Assembly: GCF_004368785.1 (NCBI RefSeq)
Contig: NZ_SODM01000006.1
Location: 1 to 64,000 of the forward strand
Length of the DNA stretch: 64,000 bases
Reading direction: 5' to 3'
DNA from: Flavobacterium sp. 270
GTDB lineage: Bacteria > Bacteroidota > Bacteroidia > Flavobacteriales > Flavobacteriaceae
The notes beneath the pieces were generated by a model. The model saw only the letters and a list, made by a program, of their open reading frames with translations. It was not told where the DNA came from and ran no database searches. A program made the position numbers and the translations under genes. Shown here one piece after another: positions 1 through 9,148 of the stretch. Positions within the stretch are counted from its first letter, which is position 1, and each line of letters starts with the position of its first letter.

Positions 1-1
1 A

Positions 2-2353
2 GGGACTTACACCCTTACATACTCGATCTGTGATAAGACCAATATATCAAACTGCAGTACGGCTTCGGTTACTCTAACAGTAAACGCGCCTGCAGTGATA
101 CTGCCAGTTATTATTGCAGTAACGGAGAATTTAGGTCCAATCAATGGAACAATTGGAGGAACTACAACGTCATTAATTGCCGGAGATACTCTAAACGGAG
201 TACAAGCTGTAATTGGTTCAGGTGTAGGACAAGTTACCTTATCAGGAACTGCCCCAGCAGGACTTACAATTAATGCAGACGGTACTATAAAAGTAGATGT
301 AAATACACCTATTGGTAATTATCCTGTAACATATACAATCTGTGATAATGATCATCTTTTAACAAACTGTGCAACTGTAACTAGTTATGTTGCAGTAACT
401 GGAGCTGCTTTAGTATTAGTAGATGATACAGCTGGTCCGGTAGCAGGTGTTGATCATCCGGTAAATGTTGTAAACGTTCTTACAAACGATACCAAAAACG
501 GATTACCAATTACGGCTAATGATGTTAAACTTTCTGAATCAATTGCAGATCCAAAAGGATATTTAACTTTAAATCCAGATGGAACAGTAATTTTAAAAGA
601 AAATGCTCCAGCAGGATCTTATGAATTAACATATCAAGTTTGCGAATTAAACACGACAAATTGTGCAACAGCCACTGTTAAAGTAGAAGTAGTTGAGCCA
701 ACAATGACTGTAACAGCTAACAGTTACTGTTCAAACAATGTGCCTTATGTATCTTATAATGTTGCGGCAGATAATTTCGCACCAAATAATTTACTAACCA
801 TAAAATGGATTGACAGTGATAATAATGTAGTGTTAACTCAAACTGATTTACCATTAAGCGGTAACATCTTATGGCCAGGTGCGACAATTGATACCAATGG
901 AAAAGGAACAGATTGGCCAGGATGGGTATTGACAAATGGAAAATGGACAGAAGGTGTTGACGGATTCGAGAAAACTAAACCAGCAGTTACAATGCAGTTT
1001 TCATTAAACCCAACAGTTAATGTTTTAGTTTCTTATCCAGCATCAACATCAGGTTGTAACGCAAGACCAACATTTACGATAAAAGCAAATGATGATATTA
1101 CAGGTCCGATAGATACAACAAAAGGAGTTAGTACTTCACTAAATATATTTGCTAATGACGAATTAAATACATTACCAATTGTACCAGCCAATATTGCGCT
1201 GACTACTGTTATACCAAATGCTAATTTGATTCTAAACGCAGACGGATCTGTTGATGTAAAAGCACAAACTCCATCTGGAACGTATCAATTAACGTATCAA
1301 ATTTGTGATCTGTCAAGTAGTTCATCAAACTGCAGTCAGGCAATTGTAAAAGTTACGGTTGTGAATAGCGTGATAACATTGCCAAATACAATTGTAGCAA
1401 CAAATGATGGCGTAATTAGTGTTGACGGAATTAATGGTTCACTTGAATTCATCAATGTTTTAGACAACGATTTATTCAACGGAGGAGCAGTTAATCCAAT
1501 TGATGTAACGATTTCAAACACACCGGCAAATTCTCATTTTGAGTTCAATGCTGACGGAACTGTAAATGTAAAACCGAATACACCAGCAGGAAATTACGCA
1601 TTAACGTATCAGATTTGCGAAAAAGCAAGTGGATCTAATTGTGCAACAGCAGTATTAAATGTCTTTGTAGAAGTTCCTTCAATTGCAATTATTAAAACAG
1701 CGGTATTTAATGATGAAAACGGAAGCGGCGTTGCAAATGCAGGAGAAACAATTACGTACAAATTTACAGTTACGAATACAGGAAATGTTCCGTTAACCGG
1801 AATTACAGTTACAGATCCGTTAACCGGAGTTGTACTTTCTGGACAAGCAATAAGCTTAGATGTAAACGAATCTAATGACAGCAACTTTACTGCACAATAC
1901 AAAATAACACAAGCAGATATTAACCGAGGAAATGTTAGTAATCAGGCAACTGTTAAGGGTAAAAGTGAAAAAGGAGTTGTCGTAGAAGATGAATCAGACG
2001 ATTCGAGTAATTCAGGAGACAAACCAACAGTTTTAGATCTAAACGGTTGTGTAATCAAAGTCTTTAATGCATTCTCACCAAATGGAGATAGTAAAAACAC
2101 AAGATTCTACATTCAAGGTTTAGAATGTTATCCTGAGAACACAGTCGAAATTTATAACCGTTGGGGAGTTTTAGTCTTTGATATGGATCATTATAATAAT
2201 GAAGACAAAGCGTTTAAAGGATTCTCTGAAGGTCGTGCAACCGTTAAACAATCAGACGGACTACCGGTAGGAACGTATTTTTATATTCTTAAATACAAAG
2301 ACAGTGATTCTAACCCGCATGAATTAACAGGTTATTTATACGTTAACAAATAA
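2..2353 (+). CDS. C-terminal part of a giant T9SS-secreted surface adhesin (5' end outside window)
   Basis: The reading frame is open from base 2, so the GTG at 95 is internal and the gene starts upstream of the window; at least 783 residues are visible. It carries repeated Ig/cadherin-like modules of about 95-100 residues. Each ends in a (P)AGxYxLTYQICE-like motif followed by NCxTAxVxVxV; five such ends are visible, near bases 2-82, 311-400, 611-695, 1277-1365 and 1589-1670. A different domain of about 125 residues (bases about 700-1080, rich in Trp, Asn and Gly) interrupts the array. A DUF11-like domain (KTAVFND..GETITYKFTVTNTGN) follows. The last ~100 residues are the gliding-associated CHU_C domain (FNAFSPNGD, EIYNRWG, GTYFYILKY), the type B sorting signal for the T9SS. 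The product should be an exported, surface-attached or released adhesin, and its likely secretion partners are encoded immediately downstream. The ligand is unknown. Confidence 0.9.
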   Translation, partial: GTYTLTYSICDKTNISNCSTASVTLTVNAPAVILPVIIAVTENLGPINGTIGGTTTSLIAGDTLNGVQAVIGSGVGQVTLSGTAPAGLTINADGTIKVDVNTPIGNYPVTYTICDNDHLLTNCATVTSYVAVTGAALVLVDDTAGPVAGVDHPVNVVNVLTNDTKNGLPITANDVKLSESIADPKGYLTLNPDGTVILKENAPAGSYELTYQVCELNTTNCATATVKVEVVEPTMTVTANSYCSNNVPYVSYNVAADNFAPNNLLTIKWIDSDNNVVLTQTDLPLSGNILWPGATIDTNGKGTDWPGWVLTNGKWTEGVDGFEKTKPAVTMQFSLNPTVNVLVSYPASTSGCNARPTFTIKANDDITGPIDTTKGVSTSLNIFANDELNTLPIVPANIALTTVIPNANLILNADGSVDVKAQTPSGTYQLTYQICDLSSSSSNCSQAIVKVTVVNSVITLPNTIVATNDGVISVDGINGSLEFINVLDNDLFNGGAVNPIDVTISNTPANSHFEFNADGTVNVKPNTPAGNYALTYQICEKASGSNCATAVLNVFVEVPSIAIIKTAVFNDENGSGVANAGETITYKFTVTNTGNVPLTGITVTDPLTGVVLSGQAISLDVNESNDSNFTAQYKITQADINRGNVSNQATVKGKSEKGVVVEDESDDSSNSGDKPTVLDLNGCVIKVFNAFSPNGDSKNTRFYIQGLECYPENTVEIYNRWGVLVFDMDHYNNEDKAFKGFSEGRATVKQSDGLPVGTYFYILKYKDSDSNPHELTGYLYVNK

Positions 2354-2362
2354 AAATGATAT

Positions 2363-2387
2363 ACGGCTTAGTGATAAGCTAAGCCGT
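2363..2387 (+). promoter_or_regulatory. Intercistronic hairpin between adhesin and porP/sprF genes
   Basis: A perfect 9-bp stem (ACGGCTTAG at 2363-2371 pairing with CTAAGCCGT at 2379-2387) with a 7-base loop lies 9 bases after the adhesin stop. It is followed by TTAAAAGTTT rather than a full T tract, so it looks more like a leaky terminator or RNA-processing/stability element than a full stop. That would lower expression of the downstream genes relative to, or decouple it from, the adhesin. The role is inferred. Confidence 0.5.
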
Positions 2388-2402
2388 TTAAAAGTTTATA
2401 AA

Positions 2403-3314
2403 ATGAAAAAATTAATTTTAGTTTTCATGTTTTTTTCGATTGTGTGTTCTGCGCAGCAAGATTCGCAGTTTACACAATACATGTATAACACAATCGAAAT
2501 AAATCCGGCGTATGCTGGCTCGCGCGGCGTGTTAAGTGTTTTTGGGTTGTATCGTACACAATGGATTGGACTTGACGGAGCGCCAGAAACAAGTACTTTT
2601 TCGTTAAACACACCTCTAAACAACAGTAGTTTAGGTTTGGGAGTTTCTTTGGTAAACGATAAAATCGGGCCAACAAACGAAAATACCTTGTCGGCAGATT
2701 TGTCTTATACCGTTCCAACATCAGAAAGCTTCGATCTTTCTTTCGGAATAAAAGCAACAGCAAATCTTTTCAATCTAGATGTAAGCAAATTGAGTTTTGA
2801 AAACCAGGACGATCCGCAGTTTCAGGACTTAAACAATAAACTTACACCAAACATTGGAGCAGGTATATACTGGCATTCAGAGAAAATGTATTTAGGATTA
2901 TCCGTTCCAAATTTTATCGAAACCAATCGTTACGATGACAATGATACCGCCATTTTCAAAGAAAAAATAAACTATTATTTCATGGCTGGTTACGTATTCA
3001 ATCTGGATCATTTAGAATACATAAAATTCAAACCGGCATTATTAACAAAAATGGTAGAAGGAGCACCTTTGCAAATAGATGTTTCGGGTAACTTTATGTT
3101 TAATGATAAATTTGTTGTTGGTCTGGCTTATCGCTGGAGCGCATCAGTTAGTGCAATGGCAGGTTTTCAGGTTTCAAAAGGGATGTACATAGGATACGGT
3201 TACGATCATGAAACCACCAATTTACAGAAATACAATTCAGGATCACATGAGATTTTCCTTCGTTTTGACTTCTTCAGAAATGCAGGCAAACTTACATCAC
3301 CAAGATTCTTTTAA
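2403..3314 (+). CDS. PorP/SprF family type IX secretion membrane protein
   Basis: This 303-residue outer-membrane barrel starts with a signal peptide (MKKLILVFMFFSIVCSAQ). The family hallmark follows: QDSQFTQYMYN..INPAYAGSRG, then RTQWIGLDGAPETSTFS. The rest alternates short amphipathic strands with turns and ends in an aromatic residue (SPRFF). In F. johnsoniae, SprF is encoded beside the adhesin SprB and is needed for its secretion; proteins of this family usually serve the CHU_C protein encoded next to them. The position directly after the CHU_C adhesin, and 11 bases before a PorE-like gene, suggests a dedicated secretion or anchoring partner for that adhesin. No promoter box was found, so it is probably co-transcribed with the adhesin. 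Confidence 0.9.
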   Translation: MKKLILVFMFFSIVCSAQQDSQFTQYMYNTIEINPAYAGSRGVLSVFGLYRTQWIGLDGAPETSTFSLNTPLNNSSLGLGVSLVNDKIGPTNENTLSADLSYTVPTSESFDLSFGIKATANLFNLDVSKLSFENQDDPQFQDLNNKLTPNIGAGIYWHSEKMYLGLSVPNFIETNRYDDNDTAIFKEKINYYFMAGYVFNLDHLEYIKFKPALLTKMVEGAPLQIDVSGNFMFNDKFVVGLAYRWSASVSAMAGFQVSKGMYIGYGYDHETTNLQKYNSGSHEIFLRFDFFRNAGKLTSPRFF

Positions 3315-3325
3315 TTGATTTAAAT

Positions 3326-5332
3326 ATGAAAATTAAAAATTTAGCTTATTCCTTTTTATTCACTTGCTTATTTTTTAATGCAAATGCCCAAACAGCAAGC
3401 ATAAAAAGTGCAGATAAAAAGTACGATAATTACGCTTACGCGGATGCTATAAAAGCGTATGAAAAATTAGTAGAGAAAGGATCAAAAGACGAAAAAGTAT
3501 TGCAAAGACTTGGTAATTCCTATTATTATATTGGAGAACTAAAACAAGCTTTACAATATTACGATCAATTATTTTTAGTCAATGAGGATCAGGAAGCAGA
3601 TTATTTATACAAATATTCGCAATGCTTAAGATCAGACGGAAACTATAATAAAGCAGATCAGATTTTAGAAAAATTCAGTCAAAAAGCACCTTTAGATAAA
3701 AGAGCAATTTTGTTTTTAAAGAACAAAAGCTATTTAGAAGATATTAAATTAAATTCGGGGCGATTTGAAATAGCCGATGCGGGAATTAATTCTAAGGGTT
3801 CTGATTACGGAAGCGCAATTCTAGACAATAAATTAGTTTTTACCTCTGCCCGTGATACTGGCGGAATCGTTAAAAAGAATTTTAAGTGGACTAATAAAGC
3901 GATTTCAACTTTATATACAGTCGATTTAAATGCAGACGGAAGCATTGGCGAACCTAAATTTTTTCATAAAAAGAATTTGGCTGTCAATTTTAATCAGTCA
4001 ACTCCAGTTTTTACAAAAGACGGAAGAACGATGTATTTTACCAGAAACAATTCTGTAGATGGTAAAAGAAGAGAGAACGAAAATAAAATTACTTTTTTAA
4101 AGCTTTACAAAGCAACTCTAATAGATGGCGAATGGAAAGAAGTACAAGAACTTCCATTCAATAGTGACGAATATAGTGTGGCGCATCCAGCATTAAGCAT
4201 AGACGAAAAAACATTATATTTTGCATCAGACATGCCGGGAACACTTGGTCTTTCTGATTTGTTTAAAGTAAGTATAATGCCTGACGGAACTTTCGGGAAA
4301 CCGGAAAATTTAGGAACAGAAATTAATACTGAAGGAAGAGAAACGTTTCCTTTTATTTCTGACGAAAATGAACTTTACTTTGCAAGCGACGGACGTCCGG
4401 GCTTGGGCGGACTTGATGTGTATGTTTCAAAAATAGACAATCAAGGTTTGTTTGAAGAAGTAGAAAATGTTGGAGAACCTATAAACAGTAAACAAGACGA
4501 TTTTGCTTTTATGATTAACAGCAAAAACAGAAACGGTTTCTTCTCTTCGAATAGAACAAACGGTCATGGACTTGATGATGTTTATCGATTTACCGAAATC
4601 CGCAAATTAATTTGTGAGCAAGATTTATTAGGTACAATTACAGATTCTGAAACCAAAGAAGTTCTTGCAGGCGTAAATTTAATTTTGTTTGATGAAGCTG
4701 GTCAAACTACTTTAGAAACAGTTTCAGATCAAAACGGGAATTATATTTTTCCAAAGGTAAAATGTGGTAAAAAATATGCCATTAAAACCTCAAAAGCAAA
4801 TTATGATATAAAGCAGATCCTTCCAGTAGTAATAAAAAAAGGAGCAGGAACAACCACCTTAATGATTGCTTTAGATAAAAAAGTAGTGCCTATTGCAGCC
4901 AAAGCCGCGGTAGTAAAAACACTAAAGATTAATGCTGTAAAAGTAAAACCTATAGCAGTTGGAACAGATTTGGCAAAATTATTAAATCTCCCGATGAACT
5001 TTTTTGATTTAGGTAAAGCTACTATTAAAAAAACATCAGAGCCCCAATTGCAGAAAGTAGTAGATTTATTAAAACAATATCCAGCAATAAAATTAGATAT
5101 TCGTTCGCATACAGACAGCCGACAATCAGATGCGAGCAATATGATTCTATCCGAAAAAAGAGCACAATCAACCAAAAGCTGGCTAGTTCAGAAAGGTATT
5201 GATGAAAGCCGATTAACTGCTAAAGGATACGGAGAAACACAATTGATAAACAGATGTGCCGATGGTGTAAAATGTACTGAAAAAGAACATCAGGAAAACC
5301 GAAGAAGCGAATTTATCATTACAGACTTGTAA
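3326..5332 (+). CDS. TPR / PD40 propeller / carboxypeptidase-regulatory / OmpA protein (PorE-like)
   Basis: 668 residues with signal peptide (ending NANAQ). Order of domains: TPR-like helices (about 25-125); a beta-propeller of PD40/WD40-like blades (about 145-430) with repeated LYFASD, MYFTRN and GFFSSNR motifs; a CarboxypepD_reg fold (about 435-515, GTITDSETKEVLAGV); a C-terminal OmpA peptidoglycan-binding domain (about 550-668) with RSHTDSR and LSEKRAQS, which contain the Asp and Arg that normally grip diaminopimelate. This matches the architecture described for P. gingivalis PorE, which links the T9SS to peptidoglycan. It is the third gene of the adhesin-PorP/SprF-OmpA set and ends at a strong terminator. 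It probably anchors the secretion or adhesin complex to the cell wall; whether it is the orthologue of PorE or a paralogue cannot be told here. Confidence 0.88.
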   Translation: MKIKNLAYSFLFTCLFFNANAQTASIKSADKKYDNYAYADAIKAYEKLVEKGSKDEKVLQRLGNSYYYIGELKQALQYYDQLFLVNEDQEADYLYKYSQCLRSDGNYNKADQILEKFSQKAPLDKRAILFLKNKSYLEDIKLNSGRFEIADAGINSKGSDYGSAILDNKLVFTSARDTGGIVKKNFKWTNKAISTLYTVDLNADGSIGEPKFFHKKNLAVNFNQSTPVFTKDGRTMYFTRNNSVDGKRRENENKITFLKLYKATLIDGEWKEVQELPFNSDEYSVAHPALSIDEKTLYFASDMPGTLGLSDLFKVSIMPDGTFGKPENLGTEINTEGRETFPFISDENELYFASDGRPGLGGLDVYVSKIDNQGLFEEVENVGEPINSKQDDFAFMINSKNRNGFFSSNRTNGHGLDDVYRFTEIRKLICEQDLLGTITDSETKEVLAGVNLILFDEAGQTTLETVSDQNGNYIFPKVKCGKKYAIKTSKANYDIKQILPVVIKKGAGTTTLMIALDKKVVPIAAKAAVVKTLKINAVKVKPIAVGTDLAKLLNLPMNFFDLGKATIKKTSEPQLQKVVDLLKQYPAIKLDIRSHTDSRQSDASNMILSEKRAQSTKSWLVQKGIDESRLTAKGYGETQLINRCADGVKCTEKEHQENRRSEFIITDL

Positions 5333-5346
5333 AAAAATAATATTTT

Positions 5347-5386
5347 AAAAAAGCCCTTTTCTAAACTTTTAGAAAAGGGCTTTTTT
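5347..5386 (+). terminator. Strong intrinsic terminator of the adhesin operon
   Basis: A near-perfect 19-bp inverted repeat (AAAAAAGCCCTTTTCTAAA and its complement) with a GC-containing core and a 3' run of six T lies 14 bases after the stop of the OmpA gene. Its A-rich left arm means it could also work on the minus strand. The following ~200 bases up to the CBS gene are AT-rich and show no further feature. Confidence 0.88.
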
Positions 5387-5590
5387 AGTTTCGTTCTTTA
5401 TTTTAAATCTTAAAAGTGTGTGTTTTCTGTAAAAAAGCCATAAAAAAGCCTGCTTTATTAGCAGAAAAATCTTAAAATTTACAATAAGCTGTATTATATT
5501 TAAAATGAGTGAGTTATGTTTTAAAAAATCGATTTCGTAGCAGATTATATGCAATTTTTTATAACTTTATAATCCTAAAATTTTTCAGCT

Positions 5591-6016
5591 ATGACAGTAA
5601 ATCAAATTTTAAACACAAAAGGAAAAAATGTTTATTCAGTACTTCCATCAAATACAGTGTATGAAGCACTAAAAGTAATGGGAGAGAAAAACATCGGTGC
5701 AATTCTAGTTATAGAAGAGAAAGAGCTTAAAGGAATTTTGTCTGAAAGAGATTATGCTCGAAAAATTGTTTTAAAAGACAAATCATCAAAAGAAACCTCT
5801 GTACACGAAATCATGGAAAGTACGGTTTTTACGGTGACATTAGCAGATAATCTTGATTCCTGCATGGAACTTATGAGCACAAAAAGAATCAGACACTTAC
5901 CTGTTATAGAAGATGGAATTGTGGTGGGAATTATTTCTATAAGCGATGTCGTTAAAGCAATAATAGAGCTGCAAAAAGATACAATTCAGCATCTTAATTC
6001 TTATATTTCTCAATAA
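5591..6016 (+). CDS. Tandem CBS-domain protein
   Basis: A 141-residue soluble protein made almost entirely of two CBS motifs. The first covers about residues 8-65 (YSVLPSNTVYEALKVMGEKNIGA..LKGILSERDYARK). The second covers about 75-130 (STVFTVTLADNLDSCMELM..RIRHLPVIEDGIVVGIISISDVV). Such stand-alone pairs bind adenine nucleotides and sense energy state, often controlling a partner enzyme. No catalytic domain is attached and the partner is unknown. It is a single gene flanked by terminators at 5347-5386 and 6047-6075, so it is its own transcription unit. Confidence 0.9.
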   Translation: MTVNQILNTKGKNVYSVLPSNTVYEALKVMGEKNIGAILVIEEKELKGILSERDYARKIVLKDKSSKETSVHEIMESTVFTVTLADNLDSCMELMSTKRIRHLPVIEDGIVVGIISISDVVKAIIELQKDTIQHLNSYISQ

Positions 6017-6046
6017 AAGAAATTCAAAAAAACTACGCATTATAAG

Positions 6047-6075
6047 ATAGTCCAATGTAATTTGGACTATTTTTT
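6047..6075 (+). terminator. Intrinsic terminator after CBS gene
   Basis: A 9-bp stem (ATAGTCCAA / TTGGACTAT) with a 6-base loop is followed by TTTTTT, 30 bases after the CBS stop codon. Confidence 0.85.
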
Positions 6076-6141
6076 AATTCCCTTAATTGTTATTTTAGGA
6101 AAAGAAAGCGTTAAAATCATACCTTTTTAAACCAAGACTTA

Positions 6142-6149
6142 TATCTTTG
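6142..6149 (+). promoter_or_regulatory. -7 box (TATCTTTG) upstream of maeB
   Basis: This matches the Bacteroidota TAnnTTTG -7 consensus and lies 24 bases before the maeB ATG, just after the previous gene's terminator. No clear -33 TTG was assigned. Confidence 0.65.
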
Positions 6150-6173
6150 TAAGCTAGAATAAAAGCTAAAACA

Positions 6174-8465
6174 ATGAGTAAAGACAGTAAAAGAGAAGAG
6201 GCATTATTATATCATTCTAAGCCAACTCCAGGAAAAATTCAAGTAGTTCCAACAAAGAAATATGCGACTCAAAGAGATTTATCGCTTGCATATTCGCCAG
6301 GTGTTGCAGAACCGTGTTTAGAGATCGAAAAAAATATTGAAGACGTTTATAAATATACAGCAAAAGGAAATTTAGTAGCTGTGATTTCAAACGGTACAGC
6401 TGTTTTAGGACTTGGAGATATTGGACCGGAAGCTTCAAAGCCAGTAATGGAAGGAAAAGGTTTATTGTTTAAAATCTTCTCAGACATTGATGTTTTTGAT
6501 ATCGAAATCGGAACAAAAGATGTAGAAGAATTTATTCAGACTGTAAAAAATATTGCACCAACTTTTGGAGGAATTAATCTGGAAGATATTAAAGCACCAG
6601 AATCTTTTGAAATCGAAAGAAGATTGGTAGAAGAATTGGATATTCCGGTAATGCACGACGATCAGCACGGAACAGCAATTATTTCTTCTGCAGCTTTAAT
6701 CAATGCGCTTGAATTAGCCGGAAAAAAAGCCGAAGATATTAAAATGGTAGTTTCTGGTGCAGGATCTGCTGCAATTGCCTGTACAGATTTATATGTATTA
6801 TTAGGCGTAAAAGTTGAAAATATTTTGATGTTTAATAGTAAAGGACTTTTAACAAAAGACAATCCTTCATTATCTGAACTTCAATTAAAATATGCTGTAA
6901 ACGGTCCTTCTCAAACTTTAGCAGAAGCCGTAAACGGTGCTGACGTTTTCATCGGATTATCATCAGGAAATATTTTATCCCCAGAAATGTTATTGACAAT
7001 GAAAGCGAATCCGATTGTATTTGCAATGGCAAATCCAAATCCGGAAATCGATTATAATTTAGCTGTAGAAACTCGTAAAGACGTAATTATGGCTACAGGA
7101 CGTTCTGATTTTCCTAATCAGGTAAACAACGTTTTAGGTTTTCCATACATTTTTAGAGGAGCTTTAGACGTAAGAGCTACAAAAATTAACGAAGCAATGA
7201 AAATGGCTGCTGTAAAAGCATTAGCTATTTTGGCGAAAGAACCAGTTCCAGAACAAGTAAACGTAGCTTACGGAGCAACCAAATTAGGATTTGGACAGGA
7301 ATATATTATTCCGAAACCATTTGACCCTAGATTGATAACGATTGTAGCACCTGCAGTTGCAAAAGCAGCAATGGAATCTGGAGTTGCAAAAAATCCTATT
7401 ACAGACTGGGCAGCTTATGAAGATGTGCTTCGCGAACGTATGGGTAATGATAATAAAATGGTTCGTTTGATGACTAACCGCGCAAAACTAGATCCTAAAA
7501 GAGTTGTTTTTGCCGAAGCAGATCAGTTAAATGTTCTAAAAGCAGCACAAATTGTTCATGAAGATGGTATCGGTTTTCCAATTTTACTAGGAGATAAAGA
7601 AACGATCTTAGAACTAAAAAAAGAATTAGGTTTTGATGCAGAAGTAGAAATCATTGATCCTAAAACAACAGAAGAAGCAGCAAGACGAAATAAATTTGCC
7701 AATTCGTACTGGACTACAAGAGAAAGAAGAGGAGTTTCTTTACTTGATGCACAGAAATTCATGCGCGAAAGAAATTATTTTGCTGCAATGATGGTGAATG
7801 AAGGCGAAGCAGATGCTTTGGTAACAGGATATTCCAGAAGTTATCCAAGTGTTGTAAAACCAATGTTACAATTGATAGATAAGGCACAAGGAGCTTCCTT
7901 AGTTGCAACAGCCAACATGATGATGACTTCTCGTGGACCGATGTTCTTATCAGATACAGCAATCAACATAAATCCTTCGGCACAGGACTTAATCAATATT
8001 GCAATTATGACGGCAAAAACGGCAAAAATGTTTGGAGTTGAGCCTGTTATAGCAATGGTTTCGTTTTCTAATTTTGGTTCATCAACCAGCGAAAGCGCAT
8101 CAAAAGTAAGAGAAGCAGTAGCTTATTTACATAAAAATCATCCTGATATGATTGTTGATGGTGAGATTCAGGCAGATTTTGCGTTAAACCCAGAAATGCT
8201 TCAGGAGAAATTTCCTTTTTCTAAATTAGCAGGAAAAAAAGTAAACACATTGATTTTCCCTAACTTAGAGTCAGCAAACATTACCTATAAATTGCTTAAA
8301 GAATTATACAAAGTAAACTCAATTGGTCCAATTATGATGGGTATGGGTAAACCAGTTCACATCTTTCAATTAGGAGCAAGTGTAGAAGAAATGGTAAATA
8401 TGGCAGCAATTGCTGTTATTGATGCTCAGGAAAAAGAAATCAAAAAGAATAAAGTGGTCAAATAA
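6174..8465 (+). CDS. maeB: NADP-dependent malic enzyme with C-terminal phosphotransacetylase-like domain
   Basis: 763 residues, the usual length of the bacterial MaeB fusion. The N-terminal malic-enzyme part (about 1-410) has YSPGVAEPC, the metal/substrate loop MHDDQHGTAI, the NAD(P)-binding stretch VVSGAGSAAIAC and FAMANPNPEI. It oxidatively decarboxylates malate to pyruvate, making NADPH in the cytoplasm. The C-terminal part (about 430-763) resembles phosphate acetyltransferase (RVVFAEADQ, VTGYSRSYPSVVKPML, LIFPNLESANITYKLL). In characterised MaeB proteins this part is regulatory, responding to acetyl-CoA, rather than catalytic. It has its own promoter box and is followed by a ruvA promoter. 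No anomaly seen. Confidence 0.95.
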   Translation: MSKDSKREEALLYHSKPTPGKIQVVPTKKYATQRDLSLAYSPGVAEPCLEIEKNIEDVYKYTAKGNLVAVISNGTAVLGLGDIGPEASKPVMEGKGLLFKIFSDIDVFDIEIGTKDVEEFIQTVKNIAPTFGGINLEDIKAPESFEIERRLVEELDIPVMHDDQHGTAIISSAALINALELAGKKAEDIKMVVSGAGSAAIACTDLYVLLGVKVENILMFNSKGLLTKDNPSLSELQLKYAVNGPSQTLAEAVNGADVFIGLSSGNILSPEMLLTMKANPIVFAMANPNPEIDYNLAVETRKDVIMATGRSDFPNQVNNVLGFPYIFRGALDVRATKINEAMKMAAVKALAILAKEPVPEQVNVAYGATKLGFGQEYIIPKPFDPRLITIVAPAVAKAAMESGVAKNPITDWAAYEDVLRERMGNDNKMVRLMTNRAKLDPKRVVFAEADQLNVLKAAQIVHEDGIGFPILLGDKETILELKKELGFDAEVEIIDPKTTEEAARRNKFANSYWTTRERRGVSLLDAQKFMRERNYFAAMMVNEGEADALVTGYSRSYPSVVKPMLQLIDKAQGASLVATANMMMTSRGPMFLSDTAININPSAQDLINIAIMTAKTAKMFGVEPVIAMVSFSNFGSSTSESASKVREAVAYLHKNHPDMIVDGEIQADFALNPEMLQEKFPFSKLAGKKVNTLIFPNLESANITYKLLKELYKVNSIGPIMMGMGKPVHIFQLGASVEEMVNMAAIAVIDAQEKEIKKNKVVK

Positions 8466-8488
8466 AAGTAAGTAAGAATTGCTTAAAA

Positions 8489-8522
8489 TTGTCTTAATTT
8501 TATTGCATTTTTGCTATATTTG
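8489..8522 (+). promoter_or_regulatory. Promoter of ruvA-sprA (TTG, 23-base spacer, TATATTTG)
   Basis: The -7 box TATATTTG is at 8515-8522 and a possible -33 TTG at 8489-8491. The box sits after the TTG codon at 8511 that would open the longest ORF, so that codon would be upstream of the transcript; this supports the ATG at 8541 as the ruvA start. Confidence 0.65.
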
Positions 8523-8540
8523 ACACTTATAAAATACATT

Positions 8541-9122
8541 ATGATAGCACATTTGCAAGGAAAATTAGTGGAGAAAAACCCTACTGAAGTCGTAATTGAT
8601 TGTAATGGAGTTGGTTATCATGTAAATATCTCGTTACATACCTTTTCATTAATTCCAAATGCAGAAAATATAAAATTGTATACGCATCTTCAAATCAAAG
8701 AAGATGCGCATACTTTATTTGGTTTTGTAGAAAAATCAGAACGTGAGATTTTTAGAATGTTGTTGTCTGTTTCCGGAATTGGTGCAAACATTGCCAGAAC
8801 AATGTTATCTTCAATAGAACCTAAACAAATAATAAACGCCATTGCATCTGGAGATGTAGGTATTATTCAGTCAATCAAGGGGATAGGAAACAAAACAGCG
8901 CAGCGAGTTATACTTGATTTAAAAGAAAAAGTACTTAAACTGTATGATTTAGATGAAGTTTCTGTAGTGCTAAACAATAGAAACCGAGATGAAGCGTTAT
9001 CTGCTTTAGAAGTTTTAGGATTTATTCGAAAAACTTCTGAAAAAGTTGTCGAAAAGATCGTCAAAGAAGATCCGGAAGCATCTGTAGAAACAATCATCAA
9101 AAAGGCTTTAAAAAGTTTATAG
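8541..9122 (+). CDS. ruvA: Holliday junction branch migration protein RuvA
   Basis: 193 residues from ATG 8541 (MIAHLQGKLVEKNPTEVVID). The N-terminal OB-fold (about 1-65) is followed by tandem helix-hairpin-helix motifs (about 70-140: LLSVSGIGANIARTML and IKGIGNKTAQRVILDLKEK) that bind the Holliday junction. A C-terminal domain (about 145-193) contacts RuvB. RuvA forms tetramers and directs the RuvB helicase during recombinational repair. It lies 26 bases upstream of sprA and is probably co-transcribed with it. A longer in-frame TTG start at 8511 was rejected because the promoter box overlaps it. Confidence 0.95.
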   Translation: MIAHLQGKLVEKNPTEVVIDCNGVGYHVNISLHTFSLIPNAENIKLYTHLQIKEDAHTLFGFVEKSEREIFRMLLSVSGIGANIARTMLSSIEPKQIINAIASGDVGIIQSIKGIGNKTAQRVILDLKEKVLKLYDLDEVSVVLNNRNRDEALSALEVLGFIRKTSEKVVEKIVKEDPEASVETIIKKALKSL

Positions 9123-9148
9123 ACTCACTTTAATATAAAAGAAATTGT

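Noticed and set aside
95..97. GTG as start of the adhesin ORF
   Set aside because: The frame continues upstream to base 2 with another copy of the repeat motif, so this codon is internal.
5369..5554. A 61-codon minus-strand ORF after the adhesin operon
   Set aside because: It covers half of the terminator and AT-rich spacer, with a composition typical of random open frames in AT-rich DNA.
8511..8540. TTG start for a longer RuvA
   Set aside because: It overlaps the TATATTTG promoter box, and the conserved N-terminus starts at 8541.
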